Assembly: GCF_002575655.3 (NCBI RefSeq) | Contig: NC_053037.3 | Span: 48,496,242-48,560,241, forward strand | Direction of reading: 5' to 3' | Origin: Aegilops tauschii subsp. strangulata | Taxonomy: Eukaryota > Streptophyta > Magnoliopsida > Poales > Poaceae | Length of the DNA: 64,000 nucleotides | In this document: one piece after another, positions 33,337 to 45,505 of the stretch | How the letters are laid out: each line of letters opens with the position of its first letter | Position numbering within the stretch: position 1 is the first letter of the stretch | The notes under the pieces: generated by a model | Database searches by the model: none | Told to the model about the DNA's origin: nothing | The model's input: only the letters and a program-made list of their open reading frames with translations | Made by a program: the position numbers and the translations under genes

Positions 33337-35511
33337 GAAAAAGTCGCGATTTATGGCCATGATCCCGACCCGAACCCTCAAATGATGACGAACGGCTGAC
33401 TTCACGTAGAACCCGTTATGCCAATCTGGATTCCACATCTGCTACAAGAAAATCGTCTTGAAAGATTGCAAATCAAGCATTCGTCCTTAGCTCAAGGATT
33501 GGATTACCGCAGTTCCTGAAAGATATCGTGCCAACAGAAAGATCTCGTTCCCGTAGATTCCGTTCGTTCCAGCAATCGTGCCGGAACTCACTGATCCATT
33601 CAAAGGATTTCTTTACCACTGCTCCCGATGGCCAAAGGACCGATATCTTCTTCTCACGCCTAGCAAAGATCGAGTTCTGTTCTCACTTCACTTAATGAGC
33701 CTATTTCTCTGTTTTTATACCCGTTTAGATAGATGGGCTCTAAGGGAGAAGTGGCGCACTTTCTCGAGCTATCTAAGCATCCAGGGAAGTGATTCCACAA
33801 GCTAGAGAGATTCTCCTCTTTTCTTTTTCAGAGTTGAGCTCAGGCTAAGGCCAAGCATGGATCAATGTTTGTCAAATCATTCTCTGTTGAGTTGAGTCCT
33901 CGCCGAAGGTGCCGTGCCGTATAGTACTTCTCCGGTTATAGGTGATAGGTGCATGGCTTCCGCTCATAAAGAATGAGTGAGACCGGCGCTCAATCAATCA
34001 GCCACCAGTAGAGGATAAAGGAAAAAAGGGGTTCATCAATGAGAGGCGCATGAGATTCTGTATTGGCCAACTCTTTCTAACTATCACTAGGCTGGATACT
34101 CCGATTCTCTGTGGACGATTTCCTTCTCTCTCGTTCAATGCCCTTTGGTCTCGAGGATCACCATTTGGTGGGGTTGGGGTCACACCCGAAGTCGTATTGG
34201 AGAATTGAGCAGAACTACTTCCATGTGCACTCTTTTATCGGGTCAGGAAGCCCTGTTTTTGAAGCAGGAAGACCTCTTCGTCATCATTATTGGGGTATGG
34301 GCCCTAAATCATTGGAAAAGACGGTTTTCTTTAGGGAATTGACACGATATCACCTCCTTCTGTACTAACAAGGGAATGGATGAGTTCACTTAAGAAGCAG
34401 GCCTGGCCGGTACTAAAACAGAGAAGTCAGCTCAGGTTTCATCTCATCTAAGCAGCAACCAAGCGATGATTCTGGAATCGTGCCATGCTTGACAGTTGGA
34501 CTTCTCGCCATACATAGAAATGAACTGCTGATGAGCTAGCTATCCCCGATATGATCTGGTACTAGACTTCACACATGTTGCCATCGTATAATCGGAGAAT
34601 CAACGCTGCTGTCTACCTTCGGAAAGCAAAATAGATGATTTTCGATACTAGGATGACTACTCCCGAGGCCTGTTTTAACTAAAGAATTTACAGGTGGCCC
34701 CGTCGGTAAACTATTCCCGAGAGAGGAGAAGCAGAAACATCAATCTGTATTTTCGTATCATATTCCAGCAGCTCCAATGCCTTAGAGCGGGATCTTATCT
34801 TCCTAGAAAGAAATGAGTGTTGCACACGGATAGCCAGCTACTCCTTATGAATGGGATGCATGCATATTTCAATTCATGAACTGAAGCTCGTAGAAATCCT
34901 TCCTATCCGCCTAGTTACCTATCCGGACTTGTTTCGTAGAAATCCTACCTTGCTTTTAGGCGGAGAAAGACTATTTTTTAGTTTCTTCGGTGCAAAAGTG
35001 CCGTAGGCAAGTCCGTTTCATATAGCTGCAAAAGTTAGCAAGTCCTTTTTCCCTAAGGAAACTCGATTTCCAATGAAAAAAGTGCGGATCACTATGGGTC
35101 AAAAGTAGTGTTTTTCTAGTTTACCTCATAAATGCATGTTTTGAGAGCAATATTTTTCGATCAAGTCCTAATCACTTAGCTGTAAAAGTAGGCTTTTTCA
35201 TCTCCCGAAACCCAGGCCCTCTCCCCAAAACTCCACACCAAGCCTTTAGATACGCAAATATGAGCTTGCCTTGGCTTTATTGCCCTTATCGGATGGAAGT
35301 TACGGATGAGAAATGACGTGTCTTACGTATCGAATCTCAAGTAACGGATGAGAATTGACGTATTCAAAGTGGAAAGAACGAATATCGATTCTCGTGGATG
35401 AACGGAGGAAATGGGAACTTGGTCTTTGCACTCTTCTTTCGAGGGGGTTATCCCATGACATGAAAAAGACAAATCAAAAACTTCTGCAAGTTAATCCCTA
35501 CTATCAATGTC

Positions 35512-36000
35512 ATGCAGGAAACTGACACACCAAATGATGCCACAGAAGAGATTGCAGTACAAGAAGAAGAAGAGATCCCACAGGATCAGGACTCCCCTCC
35601 AAATGAGTATCTCATGCATATTTCGGCTCATGCAGTTTCAGGGCAGGTCACTGCTGGCACATTTTCAGTCAAGGTCACTGTTGGTGGACAAACAGGCATT
35701 GCCCTTATTGATACCGGCAGTTCAAGTACATTCATTGATTTGTATTTAGCAGTTACAACCACTTGCCATATCCAAAAGAAAAAATCGGCTAAAATAGTTG
35801 TGGCTGGGGGAGGCCAACTTACATCTGGGGCAATCATAGCAGACACTGCATTCTGCTTCTTGGTTTTCCAAAGGTCCGGAGGAGCGGAAGAGTTTCTAGT
35901 CGAGAAGGGTCGGGCATTAGCAAATCCTTCAATCCCAACTCTTGAAAAGAAGAAACCAATTTTCAGGCATCTCCTCCCCTCGGTGCATATTATCATATAG
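35512..36000 (+). mobile_element. Ty3/gypsy gag-protease fragment with active-site DTG
   Basis: A 162-codon frame opens with an acidic linker (EEIAVQEEEEIPQDQDSPP, residues 12-30) and continues into an aspartic protease N-terminal half: FSVKVTVGGQTGIALIDTGS, with the catalytic Asp at residue 67, then SSTFID and VAGGGQLTSGAIIADTAFCF. After about residue 123 the similarity ends and unrelated codons run to the stop, so the protease flap and C-terminus are missing. The same GGQLT block occurs at 31.1 kb in a piece that keeps the other half. Confidence 0.78.
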
Positions 36001-38159
36001 AAAGAAACGTTGCTATTCCGTTGCGTCTTAGACATTTCACTGATGCGGGGCGGGGAATCGAGTCTATTCAGGAGTGCATTTCCCTAGAGGACGAGGTGAT
36101 TGATGCAAGATCTTGTCAAATTGATTGATTTAGCTGGCGACGAAAAAGAGCACTAAATGCAACTCAAAAACGCGTATAGTAAGTAGTCTTCGTTGATGGG
36201 ACAAATGCTCCAGTGTATGTGTTACGAGGCAACTAGCATTTTGTCATGGAAGTTCGTGAAAGAATGTTCTTGTTTTTGTTGGTTTTTCCAACGAAACGAA
36301 GAAGTTTTGGATTGAGATTTCACATAAGCATTGCACAATGGTCCGCATTAGGCGGGGAGCAGCAATGATACCGCTGGCCGGGAATAAGTACCTATCCCTC
36401 TACTACTTACGATGTTTTTCGTTCTATTGAAATCCTGCGTCGAGCCGATGTTTCATTTTTCGATACCGGGCACATCCATCACATCAACTATTTCACTTTT
36501 CATACGCATTCATTGATGGACCGGTAAACTAGACCCGAAAAACTCCTATTTTTAAAACGAAAGACCCATCACAAAATTATGGTGCAACGCTATGACGAGC
36601 GTTCTCACAGGCCGGCACCTCGATGCATCCGTCTCAAGAGTTGTACACCTTACATGTGCTTCACGCCACAATCTCTCACTTTCTGATCCTCCATCTGTCT
36701 CCATCATATAATCGATCTCACCTCTCATGTCTGAGTGAAAAAACCATATTTGTTAGTATATATCAAGGCCGAGAGGACACGTTCCTCTCATGTCGAGATT
36801 AGTATTAGGGACCCTTAGTATTATTAACCGGTTACTATACGTACATGCAGTGAGACAATCAATCTATGCTCTCATTCACATTTCATTCTAGCACTGATGA
36901 CTCCAGCCCTATCTATCCCTAGAAGCAAATGGAGTAAGTCCGATGGAACACTCGGATTGGAAAAGATAATTATACTTATAGGCATGGATGAAAAAAAATC
37001 TTGGAAACTAGTTCAAATCGAACTCAAAAGCAACTAGGCAATCCAACTTCCATTGAAGCAGCTTCCCTGGAACTAGCTGCCATTGTATCGGTTGGTGCCA
37101 TTTCTTCTCTTGGAGGCAGGGCAATAGATTAAGATTAGGCGGTAAGCGAAGGAACTGTAGGGCTTAGGGCTGCGGGTGAGCGCAACTTCAATAGGTCGAG
37201 TGGAGGAAGAGAAGAAAAAGCAGCTATTTCACCTGGTGTCGTAATAACCACTGTTTTCGGGTTTGAAGGCATAAGCGCAGCAGAGATCTTCTTTCATTTA
37301 AGAAGAAGCCACCATAAAGAAGAGGAAACAAGGCGTTTAAGGGACACCGACTCCCATTATTTTCTCCAGGCCTGCTTTGGCTAAATCGACGGAGGCTTAG
37401 CTTATTATGTTTCGGGCGTTTAGCTAGCTTAGAGAATAAAGAAATCTATCTCTAAAGGGGGAGCGGTACGACTATTTTAGGTTAGAGGAAGGTTGAAGAG
37501 AGAATAGCTAAAATAGCCAGTCGGGTAGGCAAGTGCGGGTGGCTGTGGTCAAAGTGAATATGTCTTGTTTCGGTTAGCGGTTTCGGCTCTCCGGCACCAA
37601 AGTAAACTCTTTCTATTGCGGGGCCTATGGAGTTTGGGGATGAGTGCTGACACTTTACTGTGCAACATTCCTGTTTATTTCATTCCCCTTACTAGATCAA
37701 AGAGGGCATATGTGGGGTTTGAAGATGCCTGGACCTTACCACCTTATTCTAATAGCCCGCATCAATGCCTCTGCCCAGAACATAGGAGCCCCCTGGGTTC
37801 AAGGTCTCATATCAATTTGCAACTACTGGGAAAGAATTGGGGTGCGGCAGGAAGAAATGGAATTCTCAATAAAAGTATAAACAGGTCTTCCCCACTGCTG
37901 CATAGAATCTGAGCTGGGTGGAATTGAAGTTCGGTTTCGATCAAGACACCCCTGCCTACTTACCTTAAAAAACGACTAATTATCAACCGATCATAGAGGT
38001 CCTTTTCCAGCAACTTCAAATCAGAAAGCCCCGACTCCCATAAAGAATGCTTGCAGATCTTTCTTTTTATTACGATGACGATATGGACCTCATTACTGTC
38101 TCATTTTCTTATATTTATATAAGTTCTTTTTTTTGGATTCGACATAAAAAGAACAAAAT
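36001..38159. other. Gene-poor spacer
   Basis: No gene recognised. ORFs 37565-37912 and 37644-37880 (plus) overlap in different phases and carry no motif I can name. Confidence 0.35.
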
Positions 38160-38233
38160 CACGCTCTGTAGGATTTGAACCTACGACATTGGGTTTTGGA
38201 GACACACGTTCTACCGAACTGAACTAAGAGCGC
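38160..38233 (-). tRNA. trnW: tRNA-Trp (CCA), plastid type
   Basis: The 74-nt reverse strand folds as a tRNA. GCGCTCTTAGTTCAGTTCGG gives the acceptor 5' strand and D arm, the anticodon loop is CTCCAAA with CCA, the T arm is TAGGTTCAAATCCTA, and the 3' end is CAGAGCGTG. The sequence is that of the plastid trnW gene, which plant mitochondria commonly use after transfer. One change is notable: the anticodon stem reads TGTGT opposite ACCCA, giving a T.C mismatch where the plastid gene has G-C. Confidence 0.93.
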
Positions 38234-38370
38234 TTTCCGGGAGATAAAGAAGTAAAGAAAAGGATGATTTTTGTACCGCATGCATATAGAAAAATGAAAC
38301 TCTGAATTTTGTCCAATTTGAATCGATCTCAATTGATCCCTCATTACTGCCCATAGGAGAAGTAATAGGT

Positions 38371-38393
38371 AGGGATGACAGGATTTGAACCCC
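38371..38393 (-). pseudogene. trnP: Plastid trnP(UGG) 3'-end remnant
   Basis: AGGGATGACAGGATTTGAAC and the next two or three bases are the complement of the T arm and 3' acceptor of plastid trnP. The similarity then stops, so the anticodon and 5' half are gone. Its position, about 137 bp from trnW on the same strand, matches the plastid gene order, so both arrived together as plastid DNA. Confidence 0.75.
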
Positions 38394-39208
38394 TGCCTTG
38401 TTTTCCACATCATAATTTATTCCTCCATCTATATACAACTTTCTTGTCATTTCTTCTTTTTGGTTTCATATAATAAATGATATACATCTGAAACCCAACC
38501 TAATGTATAAAGAATGAATATTTATCGGTAATGCTCAGGAAGAAAGAAGGGGTCATCTTTTTGATTTTTATTCCACCCTCATGTACCCTTCTTTGCATTT
38601 TTTTCTAAAGCCTGTTCAGCCTCATATCACCTAGAACAAGTCATGGACTTCTTCAATGAAAGAAAGTCTCATGGAAACGTTTTCAACGAAATAAGAACCA
38701 TACAAAATAGATTTCTTGATCTTTTTATTTAGGAAAACGGATTTTTTCGCAGTTTTATCTTTTATCCTAAAGATATGCAGAACGAGTGTATTATGAAATG
38801 TTCGTTGTCTAGCTTTGCATACATCGCTACTTAATCGTTTAGTGGTTATCGATGAAATTACTTCACCATAGAGAAAATATTATGGAAGTTTATATTTATA
38901 TATATATATATATATATATTATTGGTTGCTTTTTTTATGTCCAATTGGAAAAGTTGATCTTCTAAATTCATATGTTTAGCCTAAAGTACATAACTTGTGT
39001 TCCTCCCTAGTTCTTGCAAAGCCACCTAATCAAGCCTCACCTCATTTGTAGTTATAACATGTTCAGCTGAAAGCAAACTCCAAATAAAATTGGTTTACTA
39101 TTAGTAACACATATACTTTTTTACCTTAGCTCTTTCTTTATTGTTCATTGAGCAGTTCAAATGCTTTGATTGCTTATCAGATAAGAGGTAAAAATATTCT
39201 TCATTCAT
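38394..39208. other. AT-rich spacer, possibly plastid-derived in part
   Basis: AT-rich sequence without genes; the texture resembles plastid intergenic DNA, but I cannot place it. It includes a TA microsatellite at about 38893-38919. Confidence 0.35.
38893..38919 (+). repeat. (TA)n microsatellite
   Basis: A run of alternating T and A of about 13 units within an AT-rich stretch. Confidence 0.8.
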
Positions 39209-39694
39209 TTATTTTGTTAATTCCAAATTGCATTCAAATCCATTCTTTCTCATAACTTGAGAATATGTACAACGCAGAACAGAAAAGAAGGCAGATTTGA
39301 TGAGTTGTAGGGGCGGACCCACTTCCACTGATTTCTTGCGGGAAGGTTCTATAAGGGAAGAAGAATCAGAGCTGTGACCTGGTAACCTTGATTTCTTTCG
39401 GAACATCATTACGAGAGTAGCAAAGAAAGAATAACGTAGATAGGAAGGAGCGAGCCGAGCCCCAAGGATAATGAATTGGTATGCCGGGTGCTTACTTGAG
39501 CAAGAAGCCAAGTCATCGATAATCAAAGAAAGGTGTGAGTGAACGAGCCCAACTTTCCGATTCAAATATGACTCCTTTCCACTTTCAACAAATAGAGAAA
39601 TCTCTGCTAGGCTAGCAGTGGGTAACCAACGTAGTGCCCCATTCGTTCCATGACATCCAATCAGTTCTCCTCGGATTCCAATCCAATCTCCCAA
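39209..39694 (-). CDS. Unidentified 161-codon ORF
   Basis: An ATG-started frame on the minus strand ends at TAA and is the longest open frame in this region without retroelement similarity. The product begins MGDWIGIRGELIGCHGTNG and has a mixed, partly hydrophobic composition (YQFIILGARLAPSYLRYSFF) with no clear membrane span. It could be a mitochondrial ORF or chance. No family recognised. Confidence 0.3.
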   Translation of the reverse strand: MGDWIGIRGELIGCHGTNGALRWLPTASLAEISLFVESGKESYLNRKVGLVHSHLSLIIDDLASCSSKHPAYQFIILGARLAPSYLRYSFFATLVMMFRKKSRLPGHSSDSSSLIEPSRKKSVEVGPPLQLIKSAFFSVLRCTYSQVMRKNGFECNLELTK

Positions 39695-41091
39695 TCAGTG
39701 AGAAATAGACGGTCGGATGAGATCTCGAACGTTGTCCCTACCTACTGAGGAATCAAAAGTGTACGTAGAAAAAGAGAGTGTTGGAAATGCATCGAGGAGA
39801 ACTTACCTTGTGAGTCACTACTCTGGCACTGGGCAGGAATACTACTAGCGAGGCTTATAGGCGGCTAGTTCTTAAAGAAATCTGTCAGCTATAACCTAGC
39901 CTATTGAATCTGGTACGCCCGAAGCACGAAACTAGATAGGTAGCCCTACCTACGACTAGAAAAGTATCGTATTTTTTTCTTCCAGTAAATCTTCCACTCA
40001 TTCCTTCCATTATGGAATATCATTTGGAGTGTATTTTCCCTCTCAAAAAAGGTTTCGCCCTCACTTCACTGAACTTATTGGAAATGCCTAGGACAGAGTT
40101 CATTCACTTGCCCAGCAGCCCTACTCCTCATAGTTGATCCGAATTTCTATCCCTGATTGACTCAATCAGGAAGAGAAAGACTTGATAAAAGATGAAAAGA
40201 AAGGATTGATTACCTTTTTAAGTCAAGAAAAGAAAGGAAAGGGCTATTTATGAGTTTATGTAGATGAAGTTTCAGATTCTTGGATGAGTGGAACATCTTT
40301 GAGACAAATCATCTCTACCCGGGTACATAGCTTCATCCAAACCATGGATCCACGAATTGTTGACTCGCTCTAGAAAAGAGCTTCGTAGTTGGGAGCTCTG
40401 AACCGATGATCGATATGGTTTCCTAGGATGAGAACTATGGTTTACTACTTGACAATAAGAAAGTTGTTTTATCTTTTTTTCACTTTTTGAGGTGTTTTGC
40501 CTAGTCTGAATTTCCCCTTCTTCTATTTGATCAAGATGGATAGCAAAAAAGCATGAATAGGCCTACTGGGATGGAAGGAGAGAAGGACTGAACGAGAAAA
40601 GGAAATACCTCTTTGTTTACCTTGGAATGAATTGCTCAACTACTTAGGTAACGAAACGAAACGTTCATCTACGATCTTTCTTAAAAAAAGATAGGACTGT
40701 ACGGCAGTTCTCGTTAGTAGATCCGCAGAACAGAAGAAGAAGTTCACTCTGACTTGCGCACTACAAAAAGGCAGCCACGACTTCGGACGTACTCCGTCTT
40801 TCGAGCCTCTGTTTAGCTTCAAAAGATAAGGCGCTAGTGCAACGAACGCTGCTTTGGTGCGTCCCACCCCAACTAACTAGTGCTTGACTTGACTTTCCCC
40901 CACGCCCTATCCAATGAATAAGGAGAAGGCCAGCCTATCAATGACCGAGCCAGTCTGATCTGCTTTATACTTACCTCAAACAACGAGCGAAGTCGAGATG
41001 TTGATGAGAAAGGGGCTTTTCTCAAGGCCAAAGAGTGCTCTTTGAAGGCTACTATGCATCCTTACGAATACAAGAGTGGTTTTTTTTGTTT
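39695..41091. other. Spacer upstream of trnK
   Basis: No gene recognised; a 75-codon minus frame at 40640-40867 has no motif. Confidence 0.3.
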
Positions 41092-41164
41092 TGGGTATAG
41101 CAGGACTTGAACCTGCGACCATTAGGTTAAAAGCCCAATGCTCTACCAACTGAGCTATACACCT
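41092..41164 (-). tRNA. trnK: tRNA-Lys (UUU), mitochondrial type
   Basis: The reverse strand gives a 73-nt cloverleaf. The D arm is TAGCTCAGTTGGTAGAGC. The anticodon stem and loop are TGGGCTTTTAACCTA with TTT. The T arm is GCAGGTTCAAGTCCTGC and the 3' strand is TATACCC plus discriminator A. This is the native mitochondrial trnK. The first base is A (complement of T at 41164) where the family has G, so pair 1-72 is A.C instead of G-C. Confidence 0.95.
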
Positions 41165-41369
41165 GATTTTACAAGAAGGCTTGGTGCGGAAAAGAAAAGA
41201 GGGCGGTCTGGCCCCTTTTCTTCTTATCATATCACAAGGGCGCGGCTCTGTATGGTATAGTACTGTGGAGCAAGTCTGGGAGTCCTTTACACTCATTGAG
41301 GATTCTATCTAAAAAAGAAGGTCAACGGGGGAGACTACTTTGAAGTCCGGGCTGAACAAACTACTTCTC

Positions 41370-42580
41370 CTGCTACCAAAACAGAGAAATAAGGAAATAA
41401 GATGGATTCGTCTAATAAAATACCCAATGCCTGTAGTTGAAGAATTGTTGGATGAGTTATCTTGTGCTGTTTGGTTTACTAAGCTGGATCTGAGAGCTGG
41501 TTACCATCAGATAAGATTACATGAAGCAGACGAATACAAAACGGCATTCAAGACCCACGTCACTATGAATTTTAGGCTATTTGGGCTCACAAATGCACCA
41601 CCCACCCTCCAGAGTGCTATGAACACAATTCTGGCTGAGCTGACTAGGGTTTGTGTACTTGTTTTTGTTGATGACATATTAATCTACAGCAAATCCTTGC
41701 AAGATCATGTCACCCATTTGCAGCAAGTATTTGACCTTCTGAAGCAGAATCAACTATATGTGAAGTTGAATAAATGTTCATTTGCTCAACCACAGATAGA
41801 ATACCTGGGTCATGTCATTAGTGGGCAAGGGGTGGCTACAGACTAAAAGAAGATCCTCACAGTGAAAGAGTGGCCTACTTCCAAGTCAAGCACATTAGAG
41901 TTTGGGCTTAGCAGGACAGGCGTTTCATTCACAAGAGCTTAGCTCATTTGACTGCTCAAAGACTTAAAACACCAATGCAGCACAAAGCTTTCCTTTCCTC
42001 AAGCTCATGGGATTACAATATACCATCCAATAAAAGGCTCAGAGAATAGGGCAGCTGATGCACCACTATCTAGATTACATGAGCCAGATGAAGTCAATGC
42101 CATTACTTCCTGTCAACCACAATGGCTCACTGATATTGTTGCAGGGTACAGCAAAGACACATTCACCCAGAATTTACTATCTGAATTGGCAGTCCTGAGC
42201 ACTCACAAGAATAGCAAATATTCATTGCATAATGGGGTCATTCGATATAGAGGAAGAGTATGGGTTGGTGCAAACTTCTAAATGAAAAAAAACATCTTGC
42301 AAGCACTTCATGCCAGTGGTATTGGTGCCCACTCTGGCATTACTGCTACTTATCACCGCATCAAGGCACTATTTGCTTGGACAGGAATCTTTCAATCAGT
42401 GGAATCTTTTGTCAACAAGTGTCAAATCTGTCAGCAAGCTAAGGTAGAACATTAAAAACTCCCTGGCCTCTTCGATCCTCTACCCATTCCTGATGAAGCA
42501 TGGTCCATTATCAGCATTGACTTCATCACTGGATTACCAAAGTCCCATTACTATGATTCAATTCAGGTGGTGCACGAGAC
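41370..42580 (+). mobile_element. Ty3/gypsy RT-integrase fragment with internal deletion
   Basis: The plus strand keeps a long RT core (open frame to 41846). It shows YPMPVVEELLDELSCAVWFT, KLDLRAGYHQIRLHE, FGLTNAPPTLQSAMN and the catalytic FVDD at 41664-41675, then IEYLGHVISGQGV. Most of RNase H is deleted between about 41900 and 41990. Downstream are the tether (SENRAADAPLSRLHE), the H2C2 zinc finger near 42340-42440 (HHRI-type start, CQICQQAKVEH) and the start of the integrase core ([20 protein letters not shown]). It breaks off near 42575. Confidence 0.88.
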
Positions 42581-44099
42581 AAGCCAAACAAACAGAAACT
42601 GAATTAATACCGAAGAACACAAGCTGTGGGCCGTAAAGTGGAAACGGTTGCAGGCCAAAGCTGTCCCCCTTTGCCACTAAGACTTGAATCTTTAACCATC
42701 GGAATACCCGGTACTCTCTCTACCAAACAGGCAAGATAGTCTTATCTTGAACTCTGTCCCTTCTCTAATGATTGACAGGTTTAGTGCCTGGTAGTAAGGG
42801 TATTTTGTGGTCTATTGTCCTCCTAGGAGGTCACTCTGTAGGCTCAGCAAACAATTCACTGAAGCCATTCAAGACCGGTTGCAGGGCAGACAGACCATTG
42901 ACTTGACATGATCGTAATACATACAGAATAGGAAGGATAAGCTATAAGATAGAGATCCGGATTGTTGTGCTCCGGAATAAAGAAGAATACCATCTTGTCT
43001 AATCAAATACGAATACCATCTTATTGATTTAGTCAGCTTGCATCAACACATAAGATGTGATATGAGTAGTGGGAAATAAACTCTTCTTTGATCACTTGAA
43101 ACATAGTAGAAAGCATCCAAAACAGAATGAAATGTTGTTCAAAAGAAGAAGCTACCTGGCCCAACCACTACACCATTTTGCCTAATGTGTGACTACCCAT
43201 ATCAGTTACAACATCTTCCGTTTCCAAGTTTTCAGTGCCTTTTTCTTATAGTATACAAAATAGGATTCTGGATTGCTCTTCATTTCGTTCAATTTATCCC
43301 CTTGCTTTTCAACGTATATATATTAACCCGCCTTGTTTACCTATTTCTTCTACAGTTCACATGACTCATTGAAACCAACTTTCTCCTTCCTACATTTTAT
43401 CTCTACAGCAGTTATCCTGTATAATGATTTCTTTTTGGTCGCTACTCTCCTAACCGACGAGTCGGAGAGGATACGAATGTCCATTCACCCTACCACCCAT
43501 CTTCCTTCTAGCTTCCTTGATCAACGACGAGTAAAGATCCCGGAAAAGATCCAAGGGAGTACAATACACTTTATATTCACGTCTTGAATAATGAGGGGGG
43601 TAAAGAAGAAAGTCTGATTTCTCTCTCTTTTGCGGATATGCCCTTATTCAGCTCTTGAAAGAAAGAGAGGTAGAAAGAGAGAATGATCAAACTCAACTAG
43701 ACGGCAGTTCCTCTTGTTCAAACCTCTCTTGCCGAGTCTTCTCCTCATAGCGAGTTTCGCTCTCGCTTCGCGTGTCCTAAACATAAAAAAAGAAAGAATT
43801 GATTGTGAAAGACAAGTGTTTCAATTCCCCTCCCTAATCGTTGAAATTCGAACTGTCCGCTAGCTCCTCCTTTGTTTGGATTATAGCCCTTCCTTGGGGA
43901 TTTACTATCCAAAGTCAATCTTTCCAGTTTCAAATGCTACTATTTCTTCGTGGGCAGAAAGTCCAAAATCTTCTTTTTCCGGTACTCCTTACTCTTCTCT
44001 CCCGTCGTCCTACTTTCACTTCTACAGACCTTCTATCCATAACGAGTTCCAGGATTGGTGAATCGATGTGGGAATAGATAAAACGATTGTTGAGTACAC
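42581..44099. other. Gene-poor spacer
   Basis: No gene recognised. ORFs 43333-43587 and 43841-44077 (plus) have no motif. Confidence 0.3.
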
Positions 44100-45505
44100 A
44101 GTATAACCGTGTAGCTCATCCAGAAGATCATCAATGACCGGTATCGGGTATTTCTTTTTTACGGTTTGCGCATTGAGTTGCCTATAATCCATAGGCGCCA
44201 CGAACCTTCTTTCTTCTTGTAAAGAAGAGCCGGTGAGGCATGAACTAGGTTGTAGAGTACCATTCTAGAGTAACTCCTGGATTATGGCTTCAATTTCATC
44301 CGGTGGTGTGAATACCTATAAGGCCTTTGATTCACTGGTTGACTATCGTGAGGTGAATCTGATGGTCACATGGTCTTTTAGGAGGGAGAGTAGTGGGTTC
44401 TAAGAACACATCAGAGAAAGAGGACCAAACCTGCTTGGGTCCTCTTCTACATCTTGAGTACTTCCCACTCCAATGGATCTAGTTTTTAGAATAGCTTTGA
44501 TCCGGCCATGTAGAGCACTCATAGAGGTCTGGCTTCACGTCAGTAATCTACCACACCCATGCTAGAATTCAGTAGAGTCCCCACTCGCCAACCGCGATGT
44601 CTTGGTTGAGAGGCCCCACCTACCCATCTTCCCACAGTTTCACTGAGGTAGTATCATCCCCAATTCGCCACTTCTTGTGTTGATGTACTAAGAAATTGGT
44701 TGAGGCAATCGACTCAATCAGAGGAAGCACTTGTGCACATCAACTTAGGATATCCCCTCCGTTCTACACCAGATTATGCACTCACCTCTGGTATAATATA
44801 GGAAAGGAAGACGCCCTTTCAGTGCATGCCAAAGCAGCTTTGCCTAGAAGGCTTCGAAATACACTACTAGGTCCCTCATTCTCAGTCGGCCTTCACAGAG
44901 CGGTTTGCACACCTTGGACCAGCTGGACAGATGTTCCGGCCTTTCTCCTATTAAATGCATCTGCCACCTTATTTTCCATTTTACCCCTAATATTCCGCCT
45001 TTGAAAGTCAAAACTCACACTTGCTCATCTTAGCATGTAGCTGATTCCGCGGAAAAAGTGTTAGCTGCAAGTGCTGTTGATGCTCCTTCAGTGTTTTACT
45101 TCAAGAAGTATATCATCAAACCAACACAAATCTTCTGGGCTTGAACACATCATTCATGAGTGCTTGAAACGTTGCAGGAGCATTTGTAAGCCCGCATCAC
45201 ATTGAATTCATAGTTACAAGGTTCTGAATGAAGTTTTGGGCTTGTCTTCCTCTCTCATCCTGATCTGATGATAGCCAGATCTTAAGTCAATCTTGCTGTA
45301 ATATTTAGCACCACTCATCCAATAGGGCATCTATGTGCCGGAATTGGGTATTTCTTCTTTACTGTACTGGCATTCAGCTGCCTGGTTTCAATGCACATCC
45401 TCCATGTCCCATCCTTCTTCTTCACTAACAGCACAGGTGAAGCAAAGGGGCTAGTAGAGGATTGTATCAGTGAATTCTTCAGCAATTCCTCAATTCTCAA
45501 TCTCA
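44100..45505 (-). mobile_element. Ty3/gypsy fragments, two RT starts plus RNase H tail
   Basis: On the minus strand, 45500-45315 is a 61-codon frame with [20 protein letters not shown] and [15 protein letters not shown], the start of gypsy RT. Decayed RT follows to about 45050. The KMENKVADAFNRR tether after RNase H lies near 44990-44930. Then 44310-44100 again reads [20 protein letters not shown], a second RT start. Two related elements or a duplication are therefore nested here. All parts carry stops or shifts. Confidence 0.75.

Larger units (their letters stand above)
31498..35510. other. Gene-poor mitochondrial-type spacer
   Basis: No gene or RNA recognised in 4 kb. It holds the right arm of a 32-bp inverted repeat (32620-32651) and a 34-bp tandem duplication (33265-33336). 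Frames of 60 to 97 codons on both strands (e.g. 31612-31905 minus, 32786-33046 plus, 34111-34368 plus) show no known motif. Confidence 0.35.

Noticed and set aside
34680..35250. Mitochondrial rRNA fragment
   Set aside because: A few rRNA-like words only; no extended conserved helix sequence recognised.
42660..42740. tRNA-like words (CTTGAATC, CTCTCTCTACCAAAC) on the minus strand
   Set aside because: No cloverleaf with a proper acceptor stem and seven-base anticodon loop could be built.
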